Assembly (NCBI RefSeq): GCF_023712425.1
Contig: NZ_JAMAYG010000003.1
Location: 363,452 to 427,451, forward strand
Direction of reading: 5' to 3'
From: Rothia sp. P100
Lineage (GTDB): Bacteria; Actinomycetota; Actinomycetes; Actinomycetales; Micrococcaceae
Length of the DNA stretch: 64,000 bases
Part shown: positions 63,979 to 64,000 of the stretch, in pieces
Layout of the letters: every line of letters starts with the position of its first letter
How positions within the stretch are numbered: position 1 is the first letter of the stretch
Translations under genes and position numbers: made by a program
The notes under the pieces: model-generated
What the model saw: the letters and a program-made list of their open reading frames with translations, nothing else
Told to the model about the DNA's origin: nothing
The model's database searches: none

Positions 63979-64000
63979 TTTTTAACGGAGAGTTTGATTC
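63979..64000 (+). rRNA. rrs: 16S ribosomal RNA, 5' end (cut by window edge)
   Basis: The last bases read ACGGAGAGTTTGATTC, the invariant start of 16S rRNA (GAGTTTGAT[C/T]CTGGCTCAG). Only about 22 nt are inside the window. The mature 5' end is approximate. Confidence 0.9.

Overview
The window is the replication-origin region of a moderate-GC Gram-positive actinobacterium, most likely a Micrococcaceae member close to Rothia. The evidence is gene order and family features; no database search was possible. The core runs gyrA-gyrB-DciA/DUF721-recF-dnaN-dnaA on the minus strand, then rpmH-rnpA-yidD-yidC-jag-rsmG-parA-parB on the plus strand. This is followed by the actinobacterial trxA-trxB-pseudokinase-murJ-NUDIX/pcnA cluster and by rpsF-ssb-rpsR-rplI and dnaB. 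oriC is split over the dnaN-dnaA spacer (24.6-25.1 kb, with an AT-rich tract) and the dnaA-rpmH spacer (26.7-27.1 kb), both carrying DnaA boxes. Genes mostly point away from it. ParS centromere sites lie within a few kilobases, two of them inside parA and parB.

Region 0-11 kb holds accessory genes: paired small membrane proteins, a protein with a Cys-rich tail, TetR plus galactokinase, an APC-type permease, two small hydrophilic (CsbD-like) proteins, a glutaredoxin-like protein, TspO, a rhomboid protease, a cyclophilin, a methyltransferase and a Lys/Ala-rich membrane-anchored protein. The TspO-rhomboid spacer has an unexpected cluster of DnaA boxes. Region 11.2-16 kb has two near-identical tRNA-Ala/5S rRNA/terminator units in the same orientation, 4,241 bp apart. 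They flank gluconate (gntK-gntP) and phosphate (pit) genes. The second copy belongs to the actinobacterial gyrA-DUF3566-tRNA-Ile-(DLW-39 peptide)-tRNA-Ala series, and I recovered that 38-residue peptide gene.

Region 16-31.7 kb is the DNA replication, ribosome/RNase P, membrane insertion and segregation core. recF appears to start at CTG. Region 33-35 kb is a locally AT-rich insert (small membrane protein, ASCH protein, SdpI-like protein) marked by two perfect parS sites. Region 41.8-47.8 kb carries a tandemly duplicated ABC exporter (ATPase-permease twice) followed by a histidine kinase and response regulator, the layout of a self-regulated export or resistance locus.

Region 47.8-64 kb holds a TcaA-like membrane protein, a TM2 protein, the rpsF operon, a DUF418 protein, a SugE/Gdx-type exporter preceded by a guanidine-III riboswitch, glycerate kinase, an iron-siderophore binding lipoprotein behind an IdeR/DtxR-type box, dnaB, a HemD-like protein, a second two-component system and a luciferase-like monooxygenase. 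The window ends in an rRNA operon promoter and leader and the first bases of 16S rRNA. I saw no CRISPR array, insertion sequence or prophage.
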